Part shown: piece by piece, positions 41,257 through 50,569 of the stretch
Layout of the letters: every line of letters starts with the position of its first letter
Position numbering within the stretch: the stretch's first letter is position 1
Assembly (NCBI RefSeq): GCF_900156865.1
Contig: NZ_LT732529.1
Span: 3,260,057 to 3,324,056 of the forward strand
Length of the DNA stretch: 64,000 nt
Source of the DNA: Litchfieldia sinesaloumensis
GTDB lineage: Bacteria; Bacillota; Bacilli; Bacillales; Bacillaceae_L
Direction: 5' to 3'
Program-made: the position numbers and the translations under genes
The notes under the pieces: generated by a model
Told to the model about the DNA's origin: nothing
The model's input: only the letters and a program-made list of their open reading frames with translations
Databases searched by the model: none

Positions 41257-43677
41257 TTAGTATCGGAAGTTTGTTCCGGCTAAGTCGGTTTGACCTTTGT
41301 ATGTTGCGTACGCATAGACGTTGTAGTAGCTACCTTTTGGTAATTTAGAGCCATCTGATAACGTCCCATCCCAGTCAAAGTATTGATAGCCTGCTGGAAC
41401 ATCTTCATAGACTGCAATATCACCAAGGTATTTTACAGCCTGACCATCAGCATTAGATTGATACACAAAGAATTCAACATTTTCCGCTCCACCCGGGAAG
41501 AAGCCGCCAACCTGCGTTAAGTTACCATTTTCTAACGATACAAAGACTGCTTCAGCACGCGGGTAATCAGGTTCTTGGACAAATAGGATCGTTGGAACAT
41601 CGAATGTTTCCTTCCCGTCACTAATCATGATTGTTCCTTCATAGTAGCCTGGTTCAAGCTTGCTAGCATCTACTTGAACGTTCAGGTTTACCTTTTGTGA
41701 CTTACCAGGGTTTACTTTTAAATTGTTACTTGGCATTACTTTAATGCCTGCTGGATTGTCTTTGAATGAAACGTCAAAGCTATATGTTTTTCTTTCACTT
41801 GAAAGATTTTTCAGTGTAAAATGTTGCTTTTCTACTTGCTTTCCTTTTTCCTTAGCGAAGACGCCAAATGAGTGGCTACCAGGTGTAGCAAGTGTTTTTG
41901 TATTAATTGCGTCAAGTGGTCGGATACTACCAGCACCTTGGGTATTGTGTGGATATACATTTCCATCCGCATCCGTTAACTCTACCGCCGTATTCATTAA
42001 TGCTGCTTTCACGTCTTCTACAGACCATTCAGGATGTGCTTGTAAAACTAGTGCAGCCGCACCCGCCACATGTGGTGATGCCATACTTGTACCTTGCTTC
42101 GCACCGTAACCACCTGGGATCGTACTTGTAATATTAACACCTGGTGCTGATACATCTGGCTTGATCATCCAAGTGCCTGTAACAGGTCCACGGGATGAGA
42201 AGTCAGCTACTAACTCTCCTACACCGTGCGAAAATTGGATATTGAAGCTTACTGTGTTATTGCCTTCTGCTAATTCAGATAGTAATTTCTGGCCATCTTC
42301 CTGGGAAACTTTAATGGTCGGAACTGCCATTCCAGGTACATCTGGTTGTTCACCAGCTGCGTTGTTATAGATAATTGCACCCACTGCACCTGCTGCTTTT
42401 GCTGCAGAGGCCTTATCCACGAATGGAATGCCAGCACCACGACTTATTAACGCGATTTTACCTTCTAAATCTTTACCAACAAAATCCGCTGGCGCACCAA
42501 ACCCAACATGTACAAACTCAAATTCATTCCCATTCAGAGCAAGCAACTCCTCATCACTTGGGAATCCTTGTACTTTTGCAGATGGATAATCAATTCCTTC
42601 AGAAGTTGAAATCGACGCATTATATACATTGTATGGTAGCTGTGTTGCTCCTACAGAAATGGCATCACGAGATGTTCCTGGTGATCCAACTGTCCAATTA
42701 GCTGGACCTGCGTTTCCATTTGATGTAACAGCGACTACACCTTCAGCCATTGCCCAATCGAGCGCAATACTCGTTGCGTAGTCTGGGTCATTTAATGAGT
42801 TACCTAATGAAAGGTTCATGACGTCTGCCCCATCTTGAACAGCCTTCTCAATTCCAGCAATTACGTTTTCTGTTGTTCCACTTCCACCAGGGCCAAGAAC
42901 ACGATACGCTAAAAGGGTCGCTTCTGGCGCTACTCCTTTAATTCCGCCATTTGCCGCAACCGTACCCGCTACGTGAGTACCATGGTCTGTCTTAGCACCA
43001 CGCGGGTCACCTGCTGGCGTTTCCTGTGGGTCTGCATCGTTATCTACGAAGTCATACCCTTTGTACTCACCAAATGCATGTGCTAAATCAGGGTGAGTAT
43101 AATCTGTACCAGTATCGATTACTGCAACCGTCACTCCTTCACCTGTATAACCAGCCTCCCATGCTTCACCAGCGCCGATAAATGGAGCACTATCCGCCAT
43201 TTGCGGGCTAAATACCTCTTCTGAAATAGCCTTACCAGTATCTCCTGTTACCGTATATTCCACATCAGGATAAACTGCTTTTACCCCAGGCACTGCTAAC
43301 AATGCAGGGATTTCATTTGCTTTTAATTCGACTGAGAATCCAGAAAATACGTAGTCGTATTCTCGATTCACCTTACTAGACTTCGCTGCTTGTTTCACAG
43401 CATCTTTTACTTTTTTCCGTTCATTTGCTAGATTTGCTTTTGATTGTGACTTTCCAGAATGCTTTGCTTCTACGATTGAACTTTCCGTCATCTCCACAAT
43501 CACTGTAGTAGATTTCGAGGATTTGAGATCGATGTTCCCATGCAATTCTGCTAATTGTTTAGGAGCAGAGGATTGTGAATCTTTTGATTGCGCGAATACC
43601 CCCATTCCGAATGAAGAAAATACCAATAAAAATGCTAATAAAAGTAGTATTGATTTAAGAGTTCTTTTTTTACCCAT
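41257..43677 (-). CDS. vpr: Subtilisin-family serine protease, Vpr-like
   Basis: The 806-residue secreted protease has a signal peptide (about 1-30), an I9 propeptide (about 55-145), an S8 catalytic domain with Asp 188 (VIDTGTDYTHPDL), His 232 (DHGTHVAGT) and Ser 531 (GTSMASPHVAGA), an inserted PA domain (about 375-475) and a C-terminal beta-rich region ending in an FlgD-Ig-like segment. Length and domain order match minor extracellular protease Vpr. It should act outside the cell or at the wall. The upstream spacer 43678-43963 shows no gene. Confidence 0.95.
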   Translation of the reverse strand: MGKKRTLKSILLLLAFLLVFSSFGMGVFAQSKDSQSSAPKQLAELHGNIDLKSSKSTTVIVEMTESSIVEAKHSGKSQSKANLANERKKVKDAVKQAAKSSKVNREYDYVFSGFSVELKANEIPALLAVPGVKAVYPDVEYTVTGDTGKAISEEVFSPQMADSAPFIGAGEAWEAGYTGEGVTVAVIDTGTDYTHPDLAHAFGEYKGYDFVDNDADPQETPAGDPRGAKTDHGTHVAGTVAANGGIKGVAPEATLLAYRVLGPGGSGTTENVIAGIEKAVQDGADVMNLSLGNSLNDPDYATSIALDWAMAEGVVAVTSNGNAGPANWTVGSPGTSRDAISVGATQLPYNVYNASISTSEGIDYPSAKVQGFPSDEELLALNGNEFEFVHVGFGAPADFVGKDLEGKIALISRGAGIPFVDKASAAKAAGAVGAIIYNNAAGEQPDVPGMAVPTIKVSQEDGQKLLSELAEGNNTVSFNIQFSHGVGELVADFSSRGPVTGTWMIKPDVSAPGVNITSTIPGGYGAKQGTSMASPHVAGAAALVLQAHPEWSVEDVKAALMNTAVELTDADGNVYPHNTQGAGSIRPLDAINTKTLATPGSHSFGVFAKEKGKQVEKQHFTLKNLSSERKTYSFDVSFKDNPAGIKVMPSNNLKVNPGKSQKVNLNVQVDASKLEPGYYEGTIMISDGKETFDVPTILFVQEPDYPRAEAVFVSLENGNLTQVGGFFPGGAENVEFFVYQSNADGQAVKYLGDIAVYEDVPAGYQYFDWDGTLSDGSKLPKGSYYNVYAYATYKGQTDLAGTNFRY

Positions 43678-43963
43678 GACTAAGCTTCATCTCCTACTAA
43701 ATAGATATTACCGGGTACGCCCATCCCCTTTGTACCATTTCCCTCCTATTTCTATTTTTTAAGGGCTTTCCCAATGCTAGTAAGATTCTATTTATTTTCT
43801 GTCGTATCCTTGAGTAAAACGTCTTATTGTTTTGACAACGGGGGCTGCTACGAAAAGACTATTTTTACTAGAATCCAGTCGAGGATTGTAAAATTTGCAT
43901 ATTAAATACAAAAAGGAGAGTAGTACCTTTAGTCCCTTGAGGTCAGACTTTTACCGTATAATA

Positions 43964-43994
43964 GAAAAACCAGAGCGGAAACACCCACTCTGGC
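43964..43994 (-). terminator. Intrinsic terminator of the YxlEFG-like operon
   Basis: On the minus strand CCAGAGTGG-GTGTTT-CCGCTCTGG is followed by five T, just after the permease stop. Confidence 0.8.
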
Positions 43995-44003
43995 ACATTT
44001 TTG

Positions 44004-44783
44004 CTATGCTGCTCTTTCCTTTTTCGTAAAGAAGAAGATGGAACTAACTAGCAATACTACAATCAATAGAATTGTAATGGTAAAGGATAAAGCAAAATGC
44101 TTTCCAGGGCTTCCCGTTAGCAGGAGCTCACTTGCGTGGTTGGAAAGTCTTGCTGGACTCCATGTCATCCATTTTGACAATAGCGATGTGATCGCTGACA
44201 ACCCGATTGCTACAAGTAATGACATAAACGCTACAAACATCGTACTTTTAAAAAGCGAACTTAGTAATAGGGTGACTGTCACAAGGAACAAAAGCCAGGT
44301 TCCATATACAAGTGAGCCTTTCAGTAATTCACCGAATTCAATGTCTCCAATTAAAATCCCCGTATAGTACCAAGACGCTACGATTCCTAGTAAAAATGAA
44401 CCTAGTGTCATAATCGCGATACTTACCCATTTTGCTGTAATATAATTTGCGAATGAAACAGGTTTTACTAGAATGATGTCGGAAACACCACTGTTCTTTT
44501 CCGCTGCAACGATCCCCATGAATGCTAATACAAGTACGAGCACGCCGATTTGGCTGAACTGTCCTAGGGTTTGAACAATTACCTCTTGTGGTGATGGAAT
44601 AGGTATTTCAAACACCGATCCCTCCGGTAATTCGCCTGCTGCTTTGATGATTTCTGGCAAATAGTACGAAGTTACCGGCTGCATAATGCCAAGTAAAATA
44701 AAGACCAGCGGAATCCACATAATTTTAAAATTCCGTGTCATTTCAATCCATTCTTTTTTAAACAAAATCGACCATTGCCTCAT
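44004..44783 (-). CDS. ABC transporter permease, YxlG-like
   Basis: The 259-residue protein has six membrane segments and an ABC-2-type layout: first segment near IMWIPLVFILLGIMQP, then an extracellular loop, then VLVLVLAFMGIVAAEKNSGVSDIILVKPV in parts. Its ATG overlaps the stop of the ATPase gene (ATGA). It is the membrane part of the exporter encoded with the two genes upstream. Substrate unknown. Confidence 0.88.
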   Translation of the reverse strand: MRQWSILFKKEWIEMTRNFKIMWIPLVFILLGIMQPVTSYYLPEIIKAAGELPEGSVFEIPIPSPQEVIVQTLGQFSQIGVLVLVLAFMGIVAAEKNSGVSDIILVKPVSFANYITAKWVSIAIMTLGSFLLGIVASWYYTGILIGDIEFGELLKGSLVYGTWLLFLVTVTLLLSSLFKSTMFVAFMSLLVAIGLSAITSLLSKWMTWSPARLSNHASELLLTGSPGKHFALSFTITILLIVVLLVSSIFFFTKKERAA

Positions 44784-45691
44784 GACCTCACCACTTTCAT
44801 AAATACATCTTCAAGGGACGATTGCCCGATTTTAAACGTCGAGACAGGTACCTTTTTTTGTACAATATCTTGCAGAATAGCAATTCTTGCAGCCTCGAGC
44901 TCTGTAACAATGATTGTTGCTGTAGTTCCCGCTATTGTCACGTCTTGAACTGTAGGGATCGTTGTTAAGCTATTTGCCCAGTCTGTGAGATTACTTTCTG
45001 ACTCTATGATTATCACATCATGCTGGTGCTTTTTTCGCAGACCCACTAACGAATCACTTAGTGCCAGCTCCCCTTTTCGGATAATGACAATGTCATCACA
45101 TACTTCTTCTGCATCATGAAGTACATGCGTGGAGAAAAGAATGGTCGTTTTCTTTTTTAATTCCCGCATCATTTCAATGACTTCGCGGCGACCAACAGGA
45201 TCTAGCGCTGAAACGGGTTCATCAAGCATCACTAACTTCGGTTCATGAATCATCGCCTGCGCAATTCCAAGGCGCTGCTTCATCCCTCCTGAAAAACCAC
45301 CAATCTTCTTTTTCTTTGCATCTGCTAGCCCCACTAATTCTAGTAATTCATCTGCCTTCTGCTGAGATTCCTTTTTCGATAAATGGGCAAGCTCCCCAAC
45401 ATAGACTAAAAATTCACTTGCCGACATCCAATTATAGAAAACAGGGTGCTGCGGAAGGTAGCCAATGTATTTCCGATTATCGCCGTTTTCCAAACCATCA
45501 AATGAAATTTTTCCAGAGGTCGGATGAAGGAGACCTGCAAGCATCCGTAGTGTCGTCGTTTTCCCCGCACCGTTCGGACCTAGTAGTGCCGTACAACTGC
45601 CTTTTTTTATCTCAAACGAAAGGTTATTTACCGCTGTTTCCGCTCCAAATCGTTTTACTAACTTATCAATTGAAACCAAAGACTCCGTCAT
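44780..45691 (-). CDS. ABC transporter ATP-binding protein, YxlF-like
   Basis: The product is 303 residues with Walker A GPNGAGKTTT, signature FSGGMKQRLGIA, Walker B LVMLDEPVSALD and switch His in ILFSTHVLHDAEE. A C-terminal domain of about 80 residues follows. ATG 45691 (GGAAGGA upstream) is preferred to the TTG at 45709, which lies inside the upstream gene. The stop of the PLDc_N gene is 2 bp from its start, so translation is coupled. Confidence 0.92.
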   Translation of the reverse strand: MTESLVSIDKLVKRFGAETAVNNLSFEIKKGSCTALLGPNGAGKTTTLRMLAGLLHPTSGKISFDGLENGDNRKYIGYLPQHPVFYNWMSASEFLVYVGELAHLSKKESQQKADELLELVGLADAKKKKIGGFSGGMKQRLGIAQAMIHEPKLVMLDEPVSALDPVGRREVIEMMRELKKKTTILFSTHVLHDAEEVCDDIVIIRKGELALSDSLVGLRKKHQHDVIIIESESNLTDWANSLTTIPTVQDVTIAGTTATIIVTELEAARIAILQDIVQKKVPVSTFKIGQSSLEDVFMKVVRS

Positions 45692-45692
45692 C

Positions 45693-45890
45693 CTATCTCT
45701 TCCTTCCAATTACAAAATATAGAATGGGCCCAATCATACTGATAAAAAGAATGACAAACACCCACACTATTTTTGGTCCGTTTGTTTCTTCACTTCTAGC
45801 GAGGTCGATTAAAGCTGTCACCATTAAAATCAGCTGAATCACAATTACCGGTGCGATAAGTCCCCAATTAATCCCTTCAAGTCCAGTCAT
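45693..45890 (-). CDS. PLDc_N-domain small membrane protein, YxlE-like
   Basis: The 65-residue protein has two membrane segments joined by DLARSEETNGPKIVWVFVI in parts, and ends PILYFVIGRKR; this is the PLDc_N pattern. In B. subtilis the same domain (YxlE) is encoded just before yxlF-yxlG in the sigY operon. Here sigY, yxlC and yxlD are absent. AAAGGGGACG precedes the ATG. Confidence 0.9.
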   Translation of the reverse strand: MTGLEGINWGLIAPVIVIQLILMVTALIDLARSEETNGPKIVWVFVILFISMIGPILYFVIGRKR

Positions 45891-45974
45891 GATTGATCAC
45901 GTCCCCTTTAAATGTTTTTGGCGAAGATAATACGTTTGAACTATAGAAATAGTTCACTAGAAAATTATTTATTT

Positions 45975-46005
45975 TTGGGACAGAGGGACTGGTACGTTGT
46001 CCCAA
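45975..46005. repeat. GGGACA/TGTCCC palindrome, copy
   Basis: TTGGGACA and TGTCCCAA arms enclose GAGGGACTGG. It lies beside the terminator of the downstream-facing small gene. Confidence 0.6.
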
Positions 46006-46007
46006 CT

Positions 46008-46036
46008 AAAAAAGCAACCATTTCTCCATGGTTGCC
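46008..46036 (-). terminator. Intrinsic terminator of the DUF4375-like gene
   Basis: On the minus strand GCAACCAT-GGAGAA-ATGGTTGC is followed by six T, right after the stop. Confidence 0.9.
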
Positions 46037-46042
46037 GTCGGT

Positions 46043-46468
46043 TTAAATTTCATTATGTATACTTACAAAATAAGACTCTAGTAGTTGTTGAAGCTTATCA
46101 TTAAGGCTGTAATATCCTTCGTCTGCTTTTTCAATCACTTGATAAAAAGGACCCTCATCGATTTCTCCATTTTCTAGTGCCATAAATGTATTCCACATTT
46201 CTTCTCCGTATTTTTGTAAAATAAAAGCGTAGTCTTGAGCTCCAATTTTGTTAAAAATCGTTGTTAACTCGTTGATGTATGTTGCTATGCCCACCTCAGA
46301 AATATACTCGTTCCACCAGTTGAGCAAGGCTTCATGCCCACCACTTTCAAGCTCTGAGTAGTATTGAAAAACGAGAAAACCTTCATTAAGAGTTTGGTTT
46401 TCCGATGGAAAATCAATTTCAGATAGTTTGTGAATGACCTCATTCCAAATTTCATCGGTACTTTTCAA
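46043..46468 (-). CDS. DMP19/DUF4375-like protein
   Basis: The product has about 141 residues. TTG 46468, 8 bp after GAGG, is preferred because the longer frame to 46522 runs into the spoIIQ terminator. It is soluble and helical, with the pattern EGFLVFQYYSELESGGHEALLNWW in parts, then YINELTTIFNKIGAQDYA, resembling DUF4375/DMP19 proteins, in which GGH/GGF lies near a Trp- or Tyr-rich helix. It may be an immunity-like or DNA-mimic protein; the family role is uncertain. Confidence 0.7.
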   Translation of the reverse strand: MKSTDEIWNEVIHKLSEIDFPSENQTLNEGFLVFQYYSELESGGHEALLNWWNEYISEVGIATYINELTTIFNKIGAQDYAFILQKYGEEMWNTFMALENGEIDEGPFYQVIEKADEGYYSLNDKLQQLLESYFVSIHNEI

Positions 46469-46503
46469 CTGTTTGTCCTCGTCTCTTTTTTTCCTATTAT
46501 ACC

Positions 46504-46536
46504 AAAAAAACCGACTACTCAATTGAGTAATCGGTT
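46504..46536 (-). terminator. Intrinsic terminator of spoIIQ
   Basis: On the minus strand ACCGATTACTC-AATT-GAGTAGTCGGT (one wobble) is followed by seven T. Confidence 0.9.
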
Positions 46537-46588
46537 TGAAATATTAGCTAAAGTTGCCACCACAGGTTAGACTACTGTTTCTCCTGGC

Positions 46589-47476
46589 TTAGGCTTTTGC
46601 CATTCCGATTGAAGCATCAGTTGAACTTGCATTTTCCTCTTCGTCTGATTCTTCATCGTCAGCAGGAGTGCCTTCTTCATCTGCTGGCTTTTTATTGTCT
46701 TCTGGTTTCTCTTCTTCTTTTGGCTCTTCATCTTTTGCAGGCTGCTCATCTTCTTCTTTTGTTGCAGCTTCTTTGTCTTCTGCACTCTTCTCAAGTGAAG
46801 TTACAGATTGACCAAAGTGCTCAAGTGGATTTACAGCTACACCGTTGTTACGAATTTCAAAGTGAACGTGAATTCCTGCTTCTTGATCAAACTGATTTTC
46901 ACCAGCATTTCCAAGAACTTCACCTTGTTCTACAACGTCACCTTTTGCCACTTTTAAGTCTGCAAGAGATTGATACATTGTCACAACACCATCAGAATGC
47001 TCAATTTCTACAACATTTCCGTGTAATGGATCTTTTTCAGCACGTGTTACTGTTCCAGCTAATGATGCAACTACTTCAAATGCTTCGCCATTTTTAGCGA
47101 CGATGTCAATTCCTTTGTTCGGGGAATAAATATTGTTATAGACTACAAGAGCTGCTTCTTGCTTTTCTGCTGAAGCCTCTGCATCATAGAACTCCCTGAA
47201 TACTTGGATTGCATCTTCGTCAATTACAGGCATCTTAAAGTTTCCTGCTCCTTGGTTTACTGGTACAGTTGGCTCATCACCAGTAGCTGTTCCCGGTTGA
47301 TTCTCACCATATTTCAAATCATCCTCGGCTACCTCGTTATTGTTTGTGAACCATAAAACCGCGGTTAAGATTAGTGCTGCACTTACTAAATAGATTGCTG
47401 GAAATACCCAACGCTTTCTAAATAAACGTTGTAAACTTGTTTTTTGAGAAGTACGTTTCTTTTCTTCCTCTCTCAT
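46589..47476 (-). CDS. spoIIQ: Stage II sporulation protein Q
   Basis: The 295-residue forespore membrane protein forms the channel with SpoIIIAH during engulfment. ATG 47476 follows TGAGGTGATAAAC; the upstream frame to 47560 has no ribosome binding site. One membrane segment (about 24-45) leads to a LytM/M23-like domain (about 105-225). The HxH pair is kept (GIHVHFEIRNN), while the usual first His ligand position reads PNKGIDI, so endopeptidase activity is unlikely, as is known for Bacillus SpoIIQ. The last 65 residues are an acidic, Pro-containing tail (EEDEQPAKDEEPKEEEKPED in part). It lies between the 52-bp array and its own terminator. Confidence 0.95.
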   Translation of the reverse strand: MREEEKKRTSQKTSLQRLFRKRWVFPAIYLVSAALILTAVLWFTNNNEVAEDDLKYGENQPGTATGDEPTVPVNQGAGNFKMPVIDEDAIQVFREFYDAEASAEKQEAALVVYNNIYSPNKGIDIVAKNGEAFEVVASLAGTVTRAEKDPLHGNVVEIEHSDGVVTMYQSLADLKVAKGDVVEQGEVLGNAGENQFDQEAGIHVHFEIRNNGVAVNPLEHFGQSVTSLEKSAEDKEAATKEEDEQPAKDEEPKEEEKPEDNKKPADEEGTPADDEESDEEENASSTDASIGMAKA

Positions 47477-47672
47477 GTTTATCACCTCAGCAACCATTCT
47501 GAACAGATTCGCGGAATTATATACATTTTCAAAAAATTTTTTTCGATTATTTTTCGACAAAGGTATAAATATTATTCATAGTTTCGAATTTTTTTCAAAA
47601 AAGGGGTACAGTTGGACGTTGTGTTTTAAGGTTGGATATGGGTGTGGGTTGTGTTTCTGTAAGTAGTTTGTT

Positions 47673-48972
47673 TATGAAGACCTCTTTCTTTGCGGTGGGA
47701 GTGCTTTCGAGTATTCATTACCTTGATGAAGACCTCTTTCTTTGCGGAGGGAGTGCTTTCGGGTCTTCATATGCTTGATGAAGACCTCTTTCTTCGCGGT
47801 GGACCTGCTTTCGGGTCTTCATTACCTTGATGAGGACATCTTTCTTTGCGGAGGGAGTGCTTTCGGGTCTTCATATGCTTGATGAAGACCTCTTTCTTCG
47901 CGGTGGACCTGCTTTCGGGTCTTCATATGCTTGATGAAGACCTCATTATTTGCGGAGGGAGTGCTTTCGAGTCTTCATATGCTTGATGAAGACCTCTTTC
48001 TTCGCGGTGAACTTGCTTTCGGGTCTTCATATGCTTGATGAAGACCTCTTTCTTCGCGGTGGACCTACTTTCGGGTCTTCATTACCTTGATGAAGACCTC
48101 TTTCTTCGCGGTGGATCTGCTTTCGGGTCTTCATATGCTTGATGAAGACCTCTTTCTTCGCGGTGGACCTGCTTTCGGGTCTTCATTACCTTGATGAGGA
48201 CCTCTTTCTTTGCGGAGGGATCTCTTTCAGGTCTTCATATGCTGGATGATGACCTCTTTCTTTACGGCGGACCTGCTTTCGAGTCTTCATTACCTTGATG
48301 AGGACATCTTTCTTTGCGGCGGACTTGCTTTCGGGTCTTCATAAGCTGGATGATGCCCTCTTTCTTTGCAGCGGACCTGCTTTCGAGTCTTCATTACCTT
48401 GATGAGGACATCTTTCTTTGCGGTGGACTTGTTTTCGGGTCTTCATTACCTTGATGAGGACATCTTTCTTTGCGGTGGACCTGCCTTCGAGTCTTCATTA
48501 CCTTGATGAAGACCTCTTTCTTTACGGCGGACTTGCTTTCGAGTCTTAATAAGCTGGATGATGGCCTCTTTCTTTGCGGTGGACTTGCTTTCGGGTCTTC
48601 ATTACCTTGATGATGACCTCTTTCTTTGCGGTGGACTTGCTTTCGGGTCTTCATTACCTTGATGATGACCTCTTTCTTTACGGCGGACTTGCTTTCGGGT
48701 CTTCAGTACCTTGATGAAGACCCTTTCTATGTAGTTGGCTCTCATTTAAGTCTTCATCAGCCCGATGAAGAGCATTCACATCGTCAACTCCTCTCCTTTT
48801 CCCCTTCATAACCACCATGAAGTGGATCCGCAACGCCTGCCTCTCTCCTTTTCTCCCTCATAACCTCCATGAAGAGGATTCACATCGTCTTCCTCTCTCC
48901 TTTTCCCCTTCATCACCCCCATGAAAAGGATTTACACCGCCATCACCTCACGCTCCCTTTCATAAACTCCCC
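47673..48972. repeat. 52-bp tandem array with CTTCAT-N7-ATGAAG palindromes, ~25 units
   Basis: ATGAAG or its variants begin at 47674, then every 52 bp to 48714, then at 48765, 48817, 48869 and 48921. At the junctions GGTCTTCAT-N7-ATGAAGACC forms a 9-bp stem with a 7-nt loop. The first 21 units share a spacer (CTCTTTCTTTGCGGTGGACC, then TGCTTTCG); the last four have a different spacer (ATTCACATCG ... CTCCTTTTCCC) but keep palindrome, loop length and spacing. Some units carry ATGAGGAC or ATGATGAC in one arm without a matching change in the other. Fifty-two is not divisible by three, so it does not encode a repeat protein. It fills the divergent spacer of spoIIQ and the vanZ-like gene. Confidence 0.95.
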
Positions 48973-49092
48973 CGGTCACTTTACTGCCAGACTTAACTCG
49001 CTAATCACCCAAAAACACAAACTACTTATCCCCCGCACATTCCCCAATGAATGCTATACTATGTGAGTACATTTCAAAAAGGAGAATCTTGC

Positions 49093-49539
49093 ATGAAAGC
49101 TTTTTTACGGTTTCTACTATTAATCGCGCCATTTTTATATATGATGTTAATTTTTATTTTATCTAGTCTTCCCGCGGATGCGATAGTGAATACTCCGTAC
49201 TCTTGGGATAGTGCTTTTAAAGAATCCCTACATTTAATCGAGTTCGGTATTCTTTATGGATTGTGGGTGTTGTTTTTCCTTGTTCGAGGTACGTTCACGG
49301 CCAAAACAAGTACTCTTGCCGCAATTCTTTCAATCGCTTATGGATTTAGTGACGAGCTTCATCAATACTTTGTTCCTTATCGTTCCGCTACTGTCATTGA
49401 TTTGGTGAAAGACACGATCGGTGTGATCGTACTCTTTTATATCGTAAAAATCAGTTATTTTGGTGAGAAGCTTCCACGATTCAAAAAGTTGCTCCTTTGG
49501 GTGGAAAGGCTAAACAGCAAAAAAGCAGAGGGAAATTAA
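49093..49539 (+). CDS. VanZ-family membrane protein
   Basis: The 148-residue protein has four membrane segments and the VanZ motifs IFILSSLP, DSAFKESLHLIEFGILYG, SIAYGFSDELHQYFVPYRSATVIDLVKDTIG (in parts). ATG 49093 follows AAAAAGGAG; a start at 49051 would lack a ribosome binding site. VanZ-like proteins are named after a teicoplanin-resistance factor, but most have unknown roles. It shares a bidirectional terminator with spoIID. Confidence 0.9.
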   Translation: MKAFLRFLLLIAPFLYMMLIFILSSLPADAIVNTPYSWDSAFKESLHLIEFGILYGLWVLFFLVRGTFTAKTSTLAAILSIAYGFSDELHQYFVPYRSATVIDLVKDTIGVIVLFYIVKISYFGEKLPRFKKLLLWVERLNSKKAEGN

Positions 49540-49558
49540 TCCCTCTGCCTTATTTTTT
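49519..49558. terminator. Bidirectional terminator between the vanZ-like gene and spoIID
   Basis: GCAGAGGG and CCCTCTGC pair around AAATTAAT, with a T-rich stretch on both strands. Confidence 0.88.
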
Positions 49559-50569
49559 CACCGTTAATTTATTTAAGAAGTTCTCTGTGGATGATATTTC
49601 GATGCCTTGGTAATAGTGTTTTACAATCTCCTTATAGTCCTTACCTTCTTTTGCCATACCGTCGGCTCCGAATTGGCTCATCCCAACTCCGTGGCCGAAG
49701 CCTTTCGTTTGAATGACGATAAGATCACCTTTACGTTCCCAGGTAAAGTCGCTAGAACGGAGACCTAGCTTTTCACGAACTTCTCTCCCTGTGAAGGTTT
49801 TTCCTCCAACTTCAACCGTAGCAACACGATTGGATTTTGTTCGTGCTGTAACTTTGCCAACATCTGGCGTTTCACTGAGTTTTATCCCTAACTTTTGTTC
49901 AAAGTCTGCGACTGGAATTTGAGTTTGCTGTAAGAATTTTTCTGTATTAACATCCCATGGACTTGGGACGCTTTTTAAATAAGGGTATTCATTTTTATAG
50001 TAATCCTCGGAATTTTCCGTATAGCCATTACTTGTTGAGAAAAATTGAGCATCAATCGGTGCATCATTATAGGTTAAAATTTGACCCTGTGTTTCTTTTA
50101 CGGCTTGCGTAATTTTTTCGATTTTCCAGCTATAATCGCCTTTCCACTCTGCCTTTAATTCCTCAATGCTTTTATACACCTGATGACTTGTCGTGTCTGA
50201 CACGTCTGCACCCTTAGGAACGCCTATTTTTTGTTCACTTAACATATGTCTCACTACATACGTTCTCGCTGCCAAGGCTTGTGCTTTCAAAGCCTCTAGC
50301 TCAAACTCTGCAGGCATTTCCTTTGCTAACACACCGACAACATATTCCTCAAGCGGCACATTCTCGATTTTCTGAGCACTTACGCGATGAACAGCAACCT
50401 CAACGGTTGGTCCTGAGGCAATTTGAGGTGGCTCTGGATTTGATTGTCGCTCTTCCGCTAGCTTCCCAGCATCCTTATTGGAGAACGGAATGACGAGCAT
50501 TGATGGAATCAGTAGAATTAAGACAAAAAGGACGGAAACTAGTACAATGATTGGTCTAATTTGTTTCAT
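49550..50569 (-). CDS. spoIID: Stage II sporulation protein D (lytic transglycosylase)
   Basis: The 339-residue membrane-anchored enzyme cleaves glycan strands during engulfment. It has one membrane segment (about 7-30) and conserved segments LEEYVVGVLAKEMPAEFELEALKAQALAARTYVV in parts (with the catalytic Glu in KEMPAEF), FSTSNGYTENSED, and FGHGVGMSQFGADGMA. A sigma-E-like -10 sequence CATACATT lies at 50597-50590 on the minus strand, about 20 bp before the ATG; its -35 partner is weak. Confidence 0.96.
   Translation of the reverse strand: MKQIRPIIVLVSVLFVLILLIPSMLVIPFSNKDAGKLAEERQSNPEPPQIASGPTVEVAVHRVSAQKIENVPLEEYVVGVLAKEMPAEFELEALKAQALAARTYVVRHMLSEQKIGVPKGADVSDTTSHQVYKSIEELKAEWKGDYSWKIEKITQAVKETQGQILTYNDAPIDAQFFSTSNGYTENSEDYYKNEYPYLKSVPSPWDVNTEKFLQQTQIPVADFEQKLGIKLSETPDVGKVTARTKSNRVATVEVGGKTFTGREVREKLGLRSSDFTWERKGDLIVIQTKGFGHGVGMSQFGADGMAKEGKDYKEIVKHYYQGIEISSTENFLNKLTVKK

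Noticed and set aside
46597-47097. 166-residue Leu/His-rich plus-strand frame
   Set aside because: It is antisense to the acidic tail and LytM-like domain of spoIIQ.
48394-48654. Repeat protein on the minus strand
   Set aside because: The frame exists because the 52-bp repeat lacks stops locally. The repeat shifts frame each unit, so the encoded repeat is not a real protein repeat.
47673-48972. CRISPR array
   Set aside because: Units are palindromic with regular spacing, but the spacers are nearly the same in 21 units rather than unique, and no cas genes are in the window.
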